DNA of 64,000 nucleotides from Treponema sp. Marseille-Q3903 (GTDB lineage: Bacteria > Spirochaetota > Spirochaetia > Treponematales > Treponemataceae), in contig NZ_JACSEU010000001.1 of the NCBI RefSeq assembly GCF_014334335.1, forward strand, positions 1,240,001 through 1,304,000, given 5' to 3'. Below, piece after piece: positions 44,835 through 54,183 of this stretch. Each line of letters starts with the position of its first letter. Position 1 is the first letter of the stretch. Position numbers and translations under genes: made by a program. The notes under the pieces were generated by a model. It did no database searches. It was not told the origin of the DNA and saw only the letters and a list, made by a program, of their open reading frames with translations.

Positions 44835-46436
44835 TTATTTCCCTGTAATCTCTTTCAAATCGTTTTTCTTCAAAATTTTTAGTTTTCCGTCTGAGCCTGT
44901 TACAACAATTCCGGCATCTGTGATTGTAACCGGTGTGGCAGACTTTACTTTAGTTTCTGACTTTAATTTAAGTGAAAGATCGCTGCCAAATTTTGCAAGA
45001 TAGAAAGAACCGTTATCTTCAGTTACACAATAGAACGAGCCTCCATCCTGAATTAAAACGGAGTCAGCTGCGATATAGTTCTCGCTTTCTGCTGATATTT
45101 CCATCGTATCTATCGAAATTGTAACGAGTTTTACAGCTCCTTTTCCTTTGTTTTCGCCGGCAATTGCAATGTAACTGTCACCGCTTTTGTAAATCGTCCT
45201 GCTTCTGATAACTGAAACAGGAGAATTTTTGACAATTTGACCGTTTGCAGAATTGAATTTTACAAGTCTGGAGAGCATTTCTTTTTCATCTGTTAGAATA
45301 ATTCCATAGTTAGTATTCATGTTAGCTTGTTCGGCTTCTTTCTTTTGAATTTCCTGCTGGTCTTTTGCAATCTCTTTGCGTTCTGAAAGTGCTTCAGACT
45401 GTTTTTTGTCAACAGCAGCCTGCTGTTCTTTTGCTTCTTGTTTAGCGTCTTCTGTTTTTTGCTTTTGTTCTTCCAGCTTTTGTTCCTGTTTTTCAGCAGC
45501 TTTTTGTTTTTGTTCTGCCTGATTTTTTGCTTCTTTTGCTTCTGTTTGAGCTTTTTTGTTGTCAGGCTCTTTATCAGCTATATTCTGTTTTTCATCGGCA
45601 GTTTTTTTTGCTTCGGCAGCTTCTTTTTTTGCTTCCGCAGTTTTCTGTTTTTCTTTTTCTAATTTTTTCTGTTCTTCAGCAGCTGTTTTTTGTGCTGTTT
45701 GAGCTTTCGCTTCAGCGTTATCTGCTTCTCGTTCTTTGATGTCGACCATTCCTTTTCGGCTTTCGATATTTTTATCATCATCTTCTTTCATAGAAGTGAT
45801 AACTTTTGTATCGCTGATAACAGATGTGTCTACAGTTGAGAGACCGCCGTTTTTTACGTCGAATAAAGGAATTACAATTTGAGATTTTCCAGGCCAGTCT
45901 TTATAGTTTACAGAAAGACCACAATTATCTTTTGTAAGATTTTTTGTGACAATTTCTTTGTATTTTGACTGGAAGATATCTAATTTTCCGCGGTAAACAG
46001 CGTTGTAAACTGTGATAAAAACCGAAAGTGTATCGGCGTCTTTCTCGCTGTACCCATAAGCCGCTTTTAAATATGCTGAAATAATCCTTCGAAGATTATC
46101 GATGTGGTCAACTGTAGCGTCTTCGCCAATGAAAATGATATCGGCGTCGAGTTTTTCTTTTACAGAATTGTCGACTGCGTGAATCACGTAATATTTTGAA
46201 GATTTTGGAGTCGATAGAGAAGATGAAAGTTGCCCGGCAACTGCATTTCCCATAGAAGAGCCGATCCCTTTGATTGCCTCAATTGAATCTATAACTTTGT
46301 GAGGCCCTGTGTAGTTGATAAATTCAATTGTTGTCTCATTTCCTGCAGAATTCAATTCAGATCTATCTACTTCAAGTGCAAATACATTTGCAGAGATCAA
46401 CAAAAACGCTGTAAATAAACATTTAATTTTTTTCAT
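44835..46436 (-). CDS. P83/100-family periplasmic protein
   Basis: 533 residues. Signal peptide (ends near ANVFALE). Residues about 20-215 carry the P83/100 N-domain (ETTIEFINYTGPHKVIDS, LRRIISAYLKAAYGYS, VYNAVYRGKLDIF). Residues about 235-370 are a long Lys/Glu/Ala/Gln coiled coil. The C-terminal part (about 375-533) is a beta-propeller-like region with repeated strands (SYIAIAGENKGKGAVKL, LAKFGSDLSLKLKS). The family, first known as a Borrelia antigen, is typical of spirochetes; function unknown. AAGGCGG precedes the ATG. A weak extended -10 (TGGTAAAAT) lies in the upstream gap. Confidence 0.88.
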   Translation of the reverse strand: MKKIKCLFTAFLLISANVFALEVDRSELNSAGNETTIEFINYTGPHKVIDSIEAIKGIGSSMGNAVAGQLSSSLSTPKSSKYYVIHAVDNSVKEKLDADIIFIGEDATVDHIDNLRRIISAYLKAAYGYSEKDADTLSVFITVYNAVYRGKLDIFQSKYKEIVTKNLTKDNCGLSVNYKDWPGKSQIVIPLFDVKNGGLSTVDTSVISDTKVITSMKEDDDKNIESRKGMVDIKEREADNAEAKAQTAQKTAAEEQKKLEKEKQKTAEAKKEAAEAKKTADEKQNIADKEPDNKKAQTEAKEAKNQAEQKQKAAEKQEQKLEEQKQKTEDAKQEAKEQQAAVDKKQSEALSERKEIAKDQQEIQKKEAEQANMNTNYGIILTDEKEMLSRLVKFNSANGQIVKNSPVSVIRSRTIYKSGDSYIAIAGENKGKGAVKLVTISIDTMEISAESENYIAADSVLIQDGGSFYCVTEDNGSFYLAKFGSDLSLKLKSETKVKSATPVTITDAGIVVTGSDGKLKILKKNDLKEITGK

Positions 46437-46637
46437 TTTTCCGCCTTATTTCAGGACTGCTAAAAAAATCGGTTTGAGCAGTTTCCATAAAATCTACAAT
46501 CAACTTTTTGGATTAGGGTTTAATTTTACCATAATGTTTTATTTTTTTCCATTTCTTTTAAAATAAAATGTTTCGGTGCGAAATCTGAACATTCTGTGAT
46601 AGCTATTGTATTGATTTTTGTTTACAGTTTCATATTT

Positions 46638-48413
46638 TTATAGTCCAAGCGTCATTATTCTTTTCATTGTATCACTTGCGTAGTTTCGAGTTGAAAAATT
46701 GTAAGAGGAGTTCATAAATCGCTTTAATATCGCTTTTCCTTTTGTGTTATATGCAGGTCGTCCCATAAACTTGCAAATTAAAAACACAGTGTTGCATACA
46801 TCTTTTACAAATGGCTCTTCCTGTGGCTTAATTTTTTGTGCGCGTATTTCAAGAGCGTCGAGCAGATTTGCATCGGGATCGTATCCGCTTTGATTTTTTA
46901 AAATAGAACGGCAGTAAGTGACGTTATCGCTTTTTTTGATGATGTATGCTGCAATCTTTTGAGTATCATCGTTGTTGAAAAGAGAGAGTTGAACAAGAAT
47001 CGAGTTTAATCCGCTTTCATCTTTTTGGAAAATCGATTTTTGTTTTTTTGCTCCGGAATCTGATGAACTTATATCTAGAGAATACAATTTACACACAGAC
47101 ATAATCTGTGAAAGATATTCCATTTCTTTCTCTGCATAATGACCGTTTTTAAGCATCTCTATTCTGGAAAATGACGTGAGCTCATTGTAAAAAGTGTCTC
47201 CAAAATAAAAACCGAATTCGTTCGTGTCGATTTTTACAAAATCACTGTATATGATTCCGCTTTTATTTTTTTGTTTTGCTGAACTTAGAGTCTTGTTTTT
47301 GGAATCCAAGTTTTTTCCTGTTTGATTTATTAAATACGAATTAACACTCCAGTTTTTGTTGCAAAAAACAATGTGGTTGCTTCCGATGTATGAAAGATAG
47401 TCAAAAGTCGGCTTTCCATGTTTTGAGTCAGGCATTTTTGCTGACCACAACAAGTTTCCACCCGGATTGTAAAGACAGGCAATATTCTCGTCGCATATAA
47501 AAAGCCCTGATTCCGTATATGTCGATTTTATTATTTTTTTTCCGTTTATTCCTTTTATCTTTATGCTGTTTTCTATATCGCCATTTTCACTGATTTTGTA
47601 GACATTCACACCGTCTTCTGCCGCATCTGTATATAAAAATTTGCTTCCGTCTTCTGAAACAACAAAATCTCCTGATGTAGATTTCCTTGAAATCACCCAT
47701 CTGTTTTTTGAAAAACCGCCTTCCAGAGAAAATAGACCTGCATTTCCGTCTTCAAAAATCAAAAGAATGCCGTTATTGCATGTGTAACTTTTTTTTACTG
47801 TACCGGAAAACGTTATTTCTTCGAGATATTCTCCGTACGGAGATATGCGCAGCCCTTTTGTAATAGTATTGTTTTTATTTTCATCGAGAAACGTCACAAC
47901 AGAACCGTCAGGAAGTTCTTGGAGAGAGATAGCTTTTTGTTCTGGAGTTTCAATTTCCCACTTGCAAAGTCCGGTGATTGAATAGCACACAATTTTATTT
48001 TTGCTGTTTAGAAAAAAACGTCCGTCCCTGCCTGCTAAAGGATGTCCTATCGGTAAAAAATCAAGTTTTTTGCTCCAGACAGCAGTTCCGCTTGGATTAA
48101 ACAGTTTCATCTCAGTGTTGTCTTCAAGAAACAGAATAAAATCTCCGGGAATGCTAGAAATAGATACATTTTTCGACTTTCCTGCTTGTTTTTCCCAGAG
48201 CAGAGTACCTTTGTCTGTGTATCCCATAAGATTTTTTGCATCTGTTGCAATAGCAAACCCATAAGATGTTATTGCAGGCTCGCATATTACGTTGCCGGGA
48301 ATTACAACCGACCATGAAGTGTTATAAGAAGACAACTTTTCTTGTGCAAAAATGTATGAAAATATCGACATAAAGAGAATAGTTGTAAATGTTTTTTTTA
48401 TAAGTCTGTTCAT
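46638..48413 (-). CDS. Exported beta-propeller protein
   Basis: 591 residues. Signal peptide ends SYIFAQEK. Residues about 30-370 are repeated four-stranded blades of the PQQ/WD-like type, with recurring W at blade ends (GTLLWEKQAGKS, GTAVWSKKLDF, GLCKWEIET, GNLLWSAKMPD). The C-terminal ~200 residues are helical with HEAT-like character (QLSLFNNDDTQKIAAYIIKKS). No named family recognised. It lies upstream of P83/100 in the same direction (about 200 bases apart), so a shared envelope role is possible. Confidence 0.75.
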   Translation of the reverse strand: MNRLIKKTFTTILFMSIFSYIFAQEKLSSYNTSWSVVIPGNVICEPAITSYGFAIATDAKNLMGYTDKGTLLWEKQAGKSKNVSISSIPGDFILFLEDNTEMKLFNPSGTAVWSKKLDFLPIGHPLAGRDGRFFLNSKNKIVCYSITGLCKWEIETPEQKAISLQELPDGSVVTFLDENKNNTITKGLRISPYGEYLEEITFSGTVKKSYTCNNGILLIFEDGNAGLFSLEGGFSKNRWVISRKSTSGDFVVSEDGSKFLYTDAAEDGVNVYKISENGDIENSIKIKGINGKKIIKSTYTESGLFICDENIACLYNPGGNLLWSAKMPDSKHGKPTFDYLSYIGSNHIVFCNKNWSVNSYLINQTGKNLDSKNKTLSSAKQKNKSGIIYSDFVKIDTNEFGFYFGDTFYNELTSFSRIEMLKNGHYAEKEMEYLSQIMSVCKLYSLDISSSDSGAKKQKSIFQKDESGLNSILVQLSLFNNDDTQKIAAYIIKKSDNVTYCRSILKNQSGYDPDANLLDALEIRAQKIKPQEEPFVKDVCNTVFLICKFMGRPAYNTKGKAILKRFMNSSYNFSTRNYASDTMKRIMTLGL

Positions 48414-48429
48414 TTTACGGTATTTACCA

Positions 48430-49680
48430 TTATTTCAACTGGAATATTGCAAGGCTTTCAATATGGCTCGTATTCGGATAAAAATCTAGAAGATAAATTT
48501 GTTTTAATTCATAACCCGATTTTATCAAGCGTGTACAATCGCGTGCGTTAGTTGCGGGATCGCATGAAAGCAAGACAATATGCGGAATTCCTGATTTACA
48601 AAGATAGTCGCAAACTTCTTTTTCCATTCCTGAACGAGGTGGGTCGATTACGCATGCGTCAAATTTATTGCAGTATTGTGCGCACGTTTTTACCCAGTTT
48701 GCACCGCTTAGTCCATAGCTAACGTGTTTTTTTCCAGCAAGATTTTTTTCAGCATAGACAACAGCATCGCGGTTGTGTTCAACAATCATCACATTTTTGT
48801 ATTTGTCGGCTAAAAAAGCGGAGATTGAGCCGCAGCCGGCGTACATGTCGAGAACATTTTCTCCTCCGGGAAGATATTCCGCAATCAGCTTCACGACCTT
48901 TTCAAAAACAAAAATGTTTGACTGAAAAAATCCGCGTATGTCAAAGCAAAGCCTTTTGCCTGCAAACTCAACTTCAATTGTGTTTTCAGGCGATTCTACA
49001 GTTCCCGAAAAATAGTGGTTTTCTCTAAATTTTTTCTGTGATTTTGCTTTTTTGGCGAGTTTATTGTAGCCTGAATTCCGGCAGCTTTTTTTATCGGAAA
49101 ATTCCGAATAAATTTTGATGCTCCCAGCATATGTGATTTCTTTTTGACTTTGTGCAACAGCAAATTCGCTTCCAAAAAGATGGCATCTTCCGCGTGGGCG
49201 CTCAAACGGCGGTGTTTTTGAAAGATAATCGTTGACAGGCTTTTCTGCACAAAGGCATTTATCGACAGGAATTACAACATTGGAACGCTTTTGAGAAAGT
49301 CCTCCATCGTTTAGCTGAAAGCGGGCACGGTAATTGTAATCAGGGCCGTAAACGATTTTTGTGATTTTTGAAATATCTATCCCGTTTTGAAAAAAAACAT
49401 CTGTCAGCATCTGCTTTCGCAGTTCTCGCTGCTTTTGAGGTTTTATGTGCATCATATTGCACCCACCGCATTTACCATAATATCTGCAAGGCGGTGTTAT
49501 TCTGTCTTTTGACGGTTTTATTATTTTTTTGATTTCTGCAAAATCGTAGTCTTTTTTTGAATCTGTAATTTCTATTTCGAGAGTTTCGCCGGGCATCGTA
49601 TAAGGAACAAATACGTTTTTTCCATCAATTTTTCCTAAGGAATTTCCCCCGATAACTATTTTATCTGTTATAATTGTCAT
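48430..49680 (-). CDS. rRNA/tRNA (uracil-5-)-methyltransferase, TrmA/RlmD class
   Basis: 416 residues from the ATG at 49680 (12 more codons are open upstream). TRAM domain (TDKIVIGGNSLGKIDGKNVF), iron-sulfur cysteines CRYYGKCGGC plus DKCLC, SAM loop LDMYAGCGSISAFL, DPPRSG, and nucleophile Cys in LLSCDPATNARD. The Fe-S set suggests the RlmC/RlmD branch acting on 23S rRNA; the exact uridine cannot be told. No clear ribosome site. Confidence 0.88.
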   Translation of the reverse strand: MTIITDKIVIGGNSLGKIDGKNVFVPYTMPGETLEIEITDSKKDYDFAEIKKIIKPSKDRITPPCRYYGKCGGCNMMHIKPQKQRELRKQMLTDVFFQNGIDISKITKIVYGPDYNYRARFQLNDGGLSQKRSNVVIPVDKCLCAEKPVNDYLSKTPPFERPRGRCHLFGSEFAVAQSQKEITYAGSIKIYSEFSDKKSCRNSGYNKLAKKAKSQKKFRENHYFSGTVESPENTIEVEFAGKRLCFDIRGFFQSNIFVFEKVVKLIAEYLPGGENVLDMYAGCGSISAFLADKYKNVMIVEHNRDAVVYAEKNLAGKKHVSYGLSGANWVKTCAQYCNKFDACVIDPPRSGMEKEVCDYLCKSGIPHIVLLSCDPATNARDCTRLIKSGYELKQIYLLDFYPNTSHIESLAIFQLK

Positions 49681-49789
49681 CAATAGAAATGTACCAAAAG
49701 TCAATATTTTTAACAATGCGTAAAATCCTGCTTGTTTTGATGAACTGAAAGCCGCATATTTTGCACAATATTACATCTTACACAAAATT

Positions 49790-50011
49790 AAGGAGGTGTG
49801 ATAAAAAGTGTCGTCTGAAATATCGCCGATACTTTTTATTTCGAGTTTGCCTGGATGTTTGCAGAAGACGTGTATACGTGTCGTTTCGATAAAAATCAAA
49901 TGAATACGATTCGCTTTATTTTGCAAACTCGATTATTGAACGTGTGCGCTCTTGCGCACGGCTAAAAACTTTTTCGGAAATTGCTATTTCCTGCAAAAGT
50001 TTTTATGGGAG
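49790..50011 (+). ncRNA. Structured RNA element B, upstream of the alpha/beta hydrolase
   Basis: Begins AAGGAGGTGTGATAAAAA. A 13-pair hairpin (49801-49813 with 49827-49839, one G-T) opens it. TCGAGTTTGC (49841-49850) pairs perfectly with GCAAACTCGA (49923-49932), enclosing an inner palindrome at 49867-49882. GTGCGC-TCTT-GCGCAC follows (49944-49959). Last is a 16-pair hairpin: AAAAACTTTT with AAAAGTTTTT (49964-49973, 49995-50004) over GGAAAT-TGCT-ATTTCC (49976-49991), ending at the ribosome site GGGAG (50007). A 31-codon GTG frame at 49808 is possible but unconvincing. The gap 49681-49789 shows no other feature. Confidence 0.6.
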
Positions 50012-50017
50012 CTTAAA

Positions 50018-50986
50018 ATGTATAAACAAAAATTTCTGAAAATCAGTGATGGTATGGAAATCGCTATAAGCAGATGGTATCCAGACGAGAAAGTTGGCGA
50101 AAATGGCGAAAAAATTGACAATGTAAAAGGTGTTGTTCAGCTTCATCATGGGCTTGCAGAGCATTCTTTGAGATATGATAGGCTCGGCTCAATCCTTGCT
50201 GAAAACGGCTGGGTATTGAACGCATACGACATGAGGGGGCATGGACGCACTGCCGAAAATGCTGAAAAAAATAAAACAGGTCTTTTCGGTAAACTCTCCG
50301 ATAAAAACGGCTTTGATAGAGTTGTAGACGACCTCGAAGAAGTCATCGCAGATGTAAAAAAAGAATACAGCGGGAAAAAAATAATTCTCTTGGGGCATTC
50401 ATTCGGCTCTTTTGTATCTCAAGGATTTATAGAAAGATATGGCAGGGAAATTGACGGATGTATTCTATCAGGAACAGCAGGTCCTCGTCGTGCTCTTGTT
50501 GCAGCCGGGTTATTTGTTGCAAAGCTTATAACTTTTTTTAATGGGAAAAACACTGTTTCTCCGATTTTAGATAAAATTGCATTTGGAAATTATAACGCAC
50601 GCATAGAAAACCCCAGAACAAAATATGACTGGTTATCAAAAGATGAAACTAATGTCAGCATGTACATGATGGACAAGTGGTGCGGAATAGACCTTAAAAA
50701 CTCATTTTACTGCGATATGCTGAGCGGTTTAAAACAGATTCATAAAATCTCTAACATAAAAAAAATCCCTGTGGAACTTCCGCTGTTGTTGTTTTATGGA
50801 AGCGATGATCCAGTCGGAGATTACGGTAAAACTGTAAAAGCTTTGTACAACATATATAAAGCAAATGGAATAAAAAAAGTTGATATCATAGAATATCAGG
50901 GAAACCGTCACGAATCGTTGAACGAAAAAAACAAAGAAATCGTAGAAAAAGATATAATTTCATGGATTCATTTAATTTCAATTTAA
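50018..50986 (+). CDS. Alpha/beta hydrolase (monoglyceride lipase/lysophospholipase type)
   Basis: 322 residues from the ATG at 50018, with GGGAG six bases upstream; the frame is open 22 more codons inside element B. The serine aminopeptidase S33/Hydrolase_4 fold shows VVQLHHGLAEHSLRYDRL, YDMRGHGRT, nucleophile Ser in LLGHSFGS, Asp in YGSDDPVGD and His in YQGNRHESLNE. Likely acts on lysophospholipids or monoacylglycerols in the cytoplasm. No signal peptide. Confidence 0.88.
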   Translation: MYKQKFLKISDGMEIAISRWYPDEKVGENGEKIDNVKGVVQLHHGLAEHSLRYDRLGSILAENGWVLNAYDMRGHGRTAENAEKNKTGLFGKLSDKNGFDRVVDDLEEVIADVKKEYSGKKIILLGHSFGSFVSQGFIERYGREIDGCILSGTAGPRRALVAAGLFVAKLITFFNGKNTVSPILDKIAFGNYNARIENPRTKYDWLSKDETNVSMYMMDKWCGIDLKNSFYCDMLSGLKQIHKISNIKKIPVELPLLLFYGSDDPVGDYGKTVKALYNIYKANGIKKVDIIEYQGNRHESLNEKNKEIVEKDIISWIHLISI

Positions 50987-50998
50987 TTTCGATGTAAC

Positions 50999-51028
50999 TT
51001 GACTTAAACTCGAGATTTAGAATATTAT
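50999..51028 (+). promoter_or_regulatory. Promoter of pcnB
   Basis: TTGACT (50999-51004), 18-base spacer, TATTAT (51023-51028). The predicted start (about 51035) is two bases before the GTG. Confidence 0.55.
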
Positions 51029-51036
51029 TCAAAATA

Positions 51037-52107
51037 GTGTTATTCAGATATGGTACTGATAGTCATGGCAGGCTGATTAAAAAAGCCGTAGTTTATACTC
51101 AGAATGAACATTCGATATCAATCAAAAACATAGATCCTGATGCACTCCAAATAATCAACAGACTTAGAGATGCCGGTTACGCAGCTTATATCGTTGGTGG
51201 TGCTGTCAGAGATTTAATAGTCGGAAACAAACCAAAAGATTTTGATATTGTCACTGATGCCACACCGTCTAAGATTAAAAAGATATTTAGAAATTCTCGC
51301 ATAATCGGAAGAAGATTTCGCCTTGTCCACGTTGTATTCGGTTCAAAGATTTTTGAAGTCAGCACATTCCGCTCGAATGCTGAAGGTTCTGTAGGAAACG
51401 TGTTCGGAACGATTGAAGAAGATGTTCAACGCCGTGATTTTACGATGAATGCGCTTTATTATGATCCTGTTCAGCAGCAGGTGATCGATTATGTTGGCGG
51501 TATGCGGGATATAAAAAAACATATTCTTCGCCCTGTGATAGCGATTGACCGCATTTTCGTTGAAGACCCTGTGCGAATGCTTCGCGCAATCAAATATTCG
51601 GCGACAACACACGCAAAAATGTCTCATCAGCTTCGCCATAAAATCAGAAATTCTGCAAATCTGCTAGGTCAAGTTTCTCCGTCTCGGATTACAGAAGAAT
51701 TGCTCAAGATTCTGAACAGTTCATGTATATATGAAATAGTTCAGGAAGCTCTCGATACCGATTTATACATTTATTTGCAGCCGTCTGCAGCATGTCTTAT
51801 ATATGACAGTAAAGATTTTGAACGAAAATATATGGAAAGCATAAGGCAGCTCGGCGAATTGAATAAAATCGACCCTGATGCTCGACTCGGAAAAAAACTT
51901 TTGTTTATAATTAAAGATTTTGTCAAAACACTTACAGATTGGGATAAAGAAGTCAAAGGAAAGACTGCGTACTCAGAGCTTTATGCGAGAACGTGGGCTG
52001 AATGCAGAAACTTTGTGTTGCCGATGAATCCTGTCAGACGAGAATTGGAATTTTCGGTGAAAGCCGCAATCGGGCAGTGCGGTGTAAAATCACACAGCAA
52101 AAAATAA
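51037..52107 (+). CDS. pcnB: Poly(A) polymerase / CCA-adding-type nucleotidyltransferase
   Basis: 356 residues. The class II nucleotidyltransferase head reads AYIVGGAVRDLIVGNKPKDFDIV (Asp pair DFD), RRFRLVHVVFG, and RRDFTMNALYYD; the RNA-binding helical body follows with EDPVRMLRAIKYSA. The N-terminus and the RRFRLVH segment fit PcnB rather than a CCA enzyme; the protein is shorter than E. coli PcnB. The start is GTG at 51037 with no ribosome site. It converges on no gene: the next is on the minus strand, four bases after its stop. Confidence 0.85.
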   Translation: MLFRYGTDSHGRLIKKAVVYTQNEHSISIKNIDPDALQIINRLRDAGYAAYIVGGAVRDLIVGNKPKDFDIVTDATPSKIKKIFRNSRIIGRRFRLVHVVFGSKIFEVSTFRSNAEGSVGNVFGTIEEDVQRRDFTMNALYYDPVQQQVIDYVGGMRDIKKHILRPVIAIDRIFVEDPVRMLRAIKYSATTHAKMSHQLRHKIRNSANLLGQVSPSRITEELLKILNSSCIYEIVQEALDTDLYIYLQPSAACLIYDSKDFERKYMESIRQLGELNKIDPDARLGKKLLFIIKDFVKTLTDWDKEVKGKTAYSELYARTWAECRNFVLPMNPVRRELEFSVKAAIGQCGVKSHSKK

Positions 52108-52111
52108 AAAT

Positions 52112-52999
52112 TTAGTTTTTTGAGTCGGGCTTTGAAATTTTATCGATTATTATGCTGACTTCTTCTATTAAGATTCCTGTGAAAGATTCTATTTTGTCGA
52201 TTATATATTGCTGGAGTCTGTGAATTTTTCCCGTCAGCTGCGTGCCAAACGGAACATCGATTGTCACCAAAAGCCTGTAACCGCGCTGGTCTGTTTTAAT
52301 CGAAATTTTCTTTACTTTTACGTCCGGGTCACATTCTGCAACGCAGTGCATAACCATCTGTGTCAATGCTGCTTCCGAGATTTTTATTCTGCCTTTTTTA
52401 GAAAATTCAGGCTGCACGATAGATTTTTCTATCATTTTGCCATTTATGTTTTTGTTTTTATTAAAGAGTTTACTTTTTGAGAAAAAGTCTCGCATTGAAG
52501 TCGAAAAAATCTGAGGATAATTTTTTTTCACTTCGATCGAAGGGACAGGAATCACGTGTTTTCCTTCAACCTGGCGAGATTTTATTGCTTTTTCAATTTC
52601 TTCTTTAGTTGCGATGTCTTCGATCTTTATGATTTTTTGCGGCTGCGGAAGCTGAAGCCTCATCGCAATCTTCATCACCATTTTTTCCGAAGTTCCGATC
52701 AGCATGATTTTTTTTATATGAGTTTTTCGAAGCACTTTTGCAACTGAGTCGCGGTGTTCCTTGTCGTCAAAAAGGGCAACTCTGACAGCGCCCATATATG
52801 TTTTTTCCCGTTTTGCCGAACGCCCTGCGACAATCTTATCATCTTGTATCAAAAGTCCGTCATCAATTATCGCGTGAATTCCGTATTTTTCGGCTAATTG
52901 TTTTGAGCGAAAAGATTTACCGGTGCCGCTTTCTCCGACAAGTGCATAAACTTGGATATTCTTAAAAAAATAAAATATATCTGAAAAATTTTGCTTCAT
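52112..52999 (-). CDS. P-loop NTPase fused to an Asp23/Gls24-type domain
   Basis: 295 residues. Residues 15-150 form a kinase-like P-loop domain with Walker A GESGTGKS (22-29). Residues about 205-290 match the Asp23 (DUF322) pattern: GRIKISEAALTQMVMHCV, a strand pair around GYRLLVTIDVPFG, and RLQQYIIDKIESFTGILIEEVSIIIDKI, here read in two parts. Asp23 proteins are associated with the membrane or cell envelope in Firmicutes. The combination is unusual. It ends close to pcnB and is 10 bases downstream of the pseudouridine synthase, so the two are co-transcribed. Confidence 0.78.
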   Translation of the reverse strand: MKQNFSDIFYFFKNIQVYALVGESGTGKSFRSKQLAEKYGIHAIIDDGLLIQDDKIVAGRSAKREKTYMGAVRVALFDDKEHRDSVAKVLRKTHIKKIMLIGTSEKMVMKIAMRLQLPQPQKIIKIEDIATKEEIEKAIKSRQVEGKHVIPVPSIEVKKNYPQIFSTSMRDFFSKSKLFNKNKNINGKMIEKSIVQPEFSKKGRIKISEAALTQMVMHCVAECDPDVKVKKISIKTDQRGYRLLVTIDVPFGTQLTGKIHRLQQYIIDKIESFTGILIEEVSIIIDKISKPDSKN

Positions 53000-53008
53000 T
53001 TCTAAAAA

Positions 53009-54097
53009 TTATACATTAGTTTTTTTAATCCCACAATAAGATAAAATATCGGTAAAATCGTTTGAAATAGATATTCTTATCTGTGACGGAATCCCGAGCT
53101 TGTTTTCAGGAAAAGTTAACTCTGTAGCTTGAAGATAAAAATCCTGCTTTGCTTTTATTTTTTTTCCGCCGTACGCAGTGTCTCCAAGGAGTGGATGATT
53201 GTGCAACGAGCACTGGGAACGAATCTGATGTTTTCTGCCGGTTCCAATTGTTATCTCTGCAAGCGTTACAAAAGTTTTTTCAAAGCTGCCGATGCAAACA
53301 GGTTTTATAAATGTCTGTGCTTTTTTCGCATTTTCCGATTTAATACCTTCTTCCTTGCCGTCTGAAAAACTTGCTTGAACTTTATGAAAACCTGATATTT
53401 TTGTTTTCGATTCTTCGTTTTTTGAAATAAAATCACACCATTCTTGATTTTCAAAAACTTTTCCTTGAACAAGCGCGTGATATTTTTTCCCGATTGTGTG
53501 ATTTTTTATATTTTCTGAAAACCATCTCGCTCCTGCAAGGCTTGTTGAAAAAACGATGAGCCCTGTAGTCTTTCTGTCTATTCTGTGAAGCGGGCCAGGT
53601 GTAAAAGAAAGAGAGTTGTCTGAATTGTCTTTTATATTATTTTTCCAATATTCTACGACTGCTTTATCAAGGGAATATTTTTCTCCATGAATAATCACAT
53701 CGTACGGTTTATTTAAAATTAAGATATGTTCGTTTTCGAAAACGATAAGTTTTGAAATATCTGTTTGAACTGTGATTTTGTCATTTTGTGAAGACACCTG
53801 AAAATTATAATATTTTTCACATTTGTGATGATTTTGCAGATTTTTGTTCAAGGCAGGTGTTTTTCCATCAGATGTCTTTTCATGCTCAGATAAAAATAAA
53901 AAAGACGCTATCGAAATATCATCGCCGGAGATAACTCTGTAATCCGGTCTGCTTTTTTTATCATTTACTTTTATCAAAGATTTCCTGATCAGTTTATACA
54001 ATTGTGAAAGCGGCACATTATCTAAAAATCGTTTTAATATTTTGTCGAGCCTGCGTCCGTCGTCATCTTCTCCCACAGCAAAATGCTTGAAGTCCAT
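53009..54097 (-). CDS. RluA-family pseudouridine synthase
   Basis: 362 residues. N-terminal S4 domain (RRLDKILKRFLDNVPLSQ), a long insert of about 50 polar residues (75-125), and the catalytic block PLHRIDRKTTGL with the nucleophilic Asp, followed by KKYHALVQG and GTGRKHQIRSQ. It belongs to the RluC/RluD branch that modifies 23S rRNA; the exact target cannot be fixed. Confidence 0.88.
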   Translation of the reverse strand: MDFKHFAVGEDDDGRRLDKILKRFLDNVPLSQLYKLIRKSLIKVNDKKSRPDYRVISGDDISIASFLFLSEHEKTSDGKTPALNKNLQNHHKCEKYYNFQVSSQNDKITVQTDISKLIVFENEHILILNKPYDVIIHGEKYSLDKAVVEYWKNNIKDNSDNSLSFTPGPLHRIDRKTTGLIVFSTSLAGARWFSENIKNHTIGKKYHALVQGKVFENQEWCDFISKNEESKTKISGFHKVQASFSDGKEEGIKSENAKKAQTFIKPVCIGSFEKTFVTLAEITIGTGRKHQIRSQCSLHNHPLLGDTAYGGKKIKAKQDFYLQATELTFPENKLGIPSQIRISISNDFTDILSYCGIKKTNV

Positions 54098-54183
54098 AAT
54101 ATTAATATAAGTGAAAAATAAAAATCCTACTAGTAAAAATGACGTTCTAATGGTAAACTAAGAATCTAATTTTAGAGATATTT

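Noticed and set aside
45438-45739. Plus-strand open frames opposite the P83/100 coiled coil
   Set aside because: Leu/Phe/Cys-rich products mirror the antisense of K/E/A repeats; no start context.
49808-49903. 31-codon GTG frame inside element B
   Set aside because: Spacing of 11 bases to AAGGAGG is marginal, residues show no pattern, and element A has no equivalent frame.
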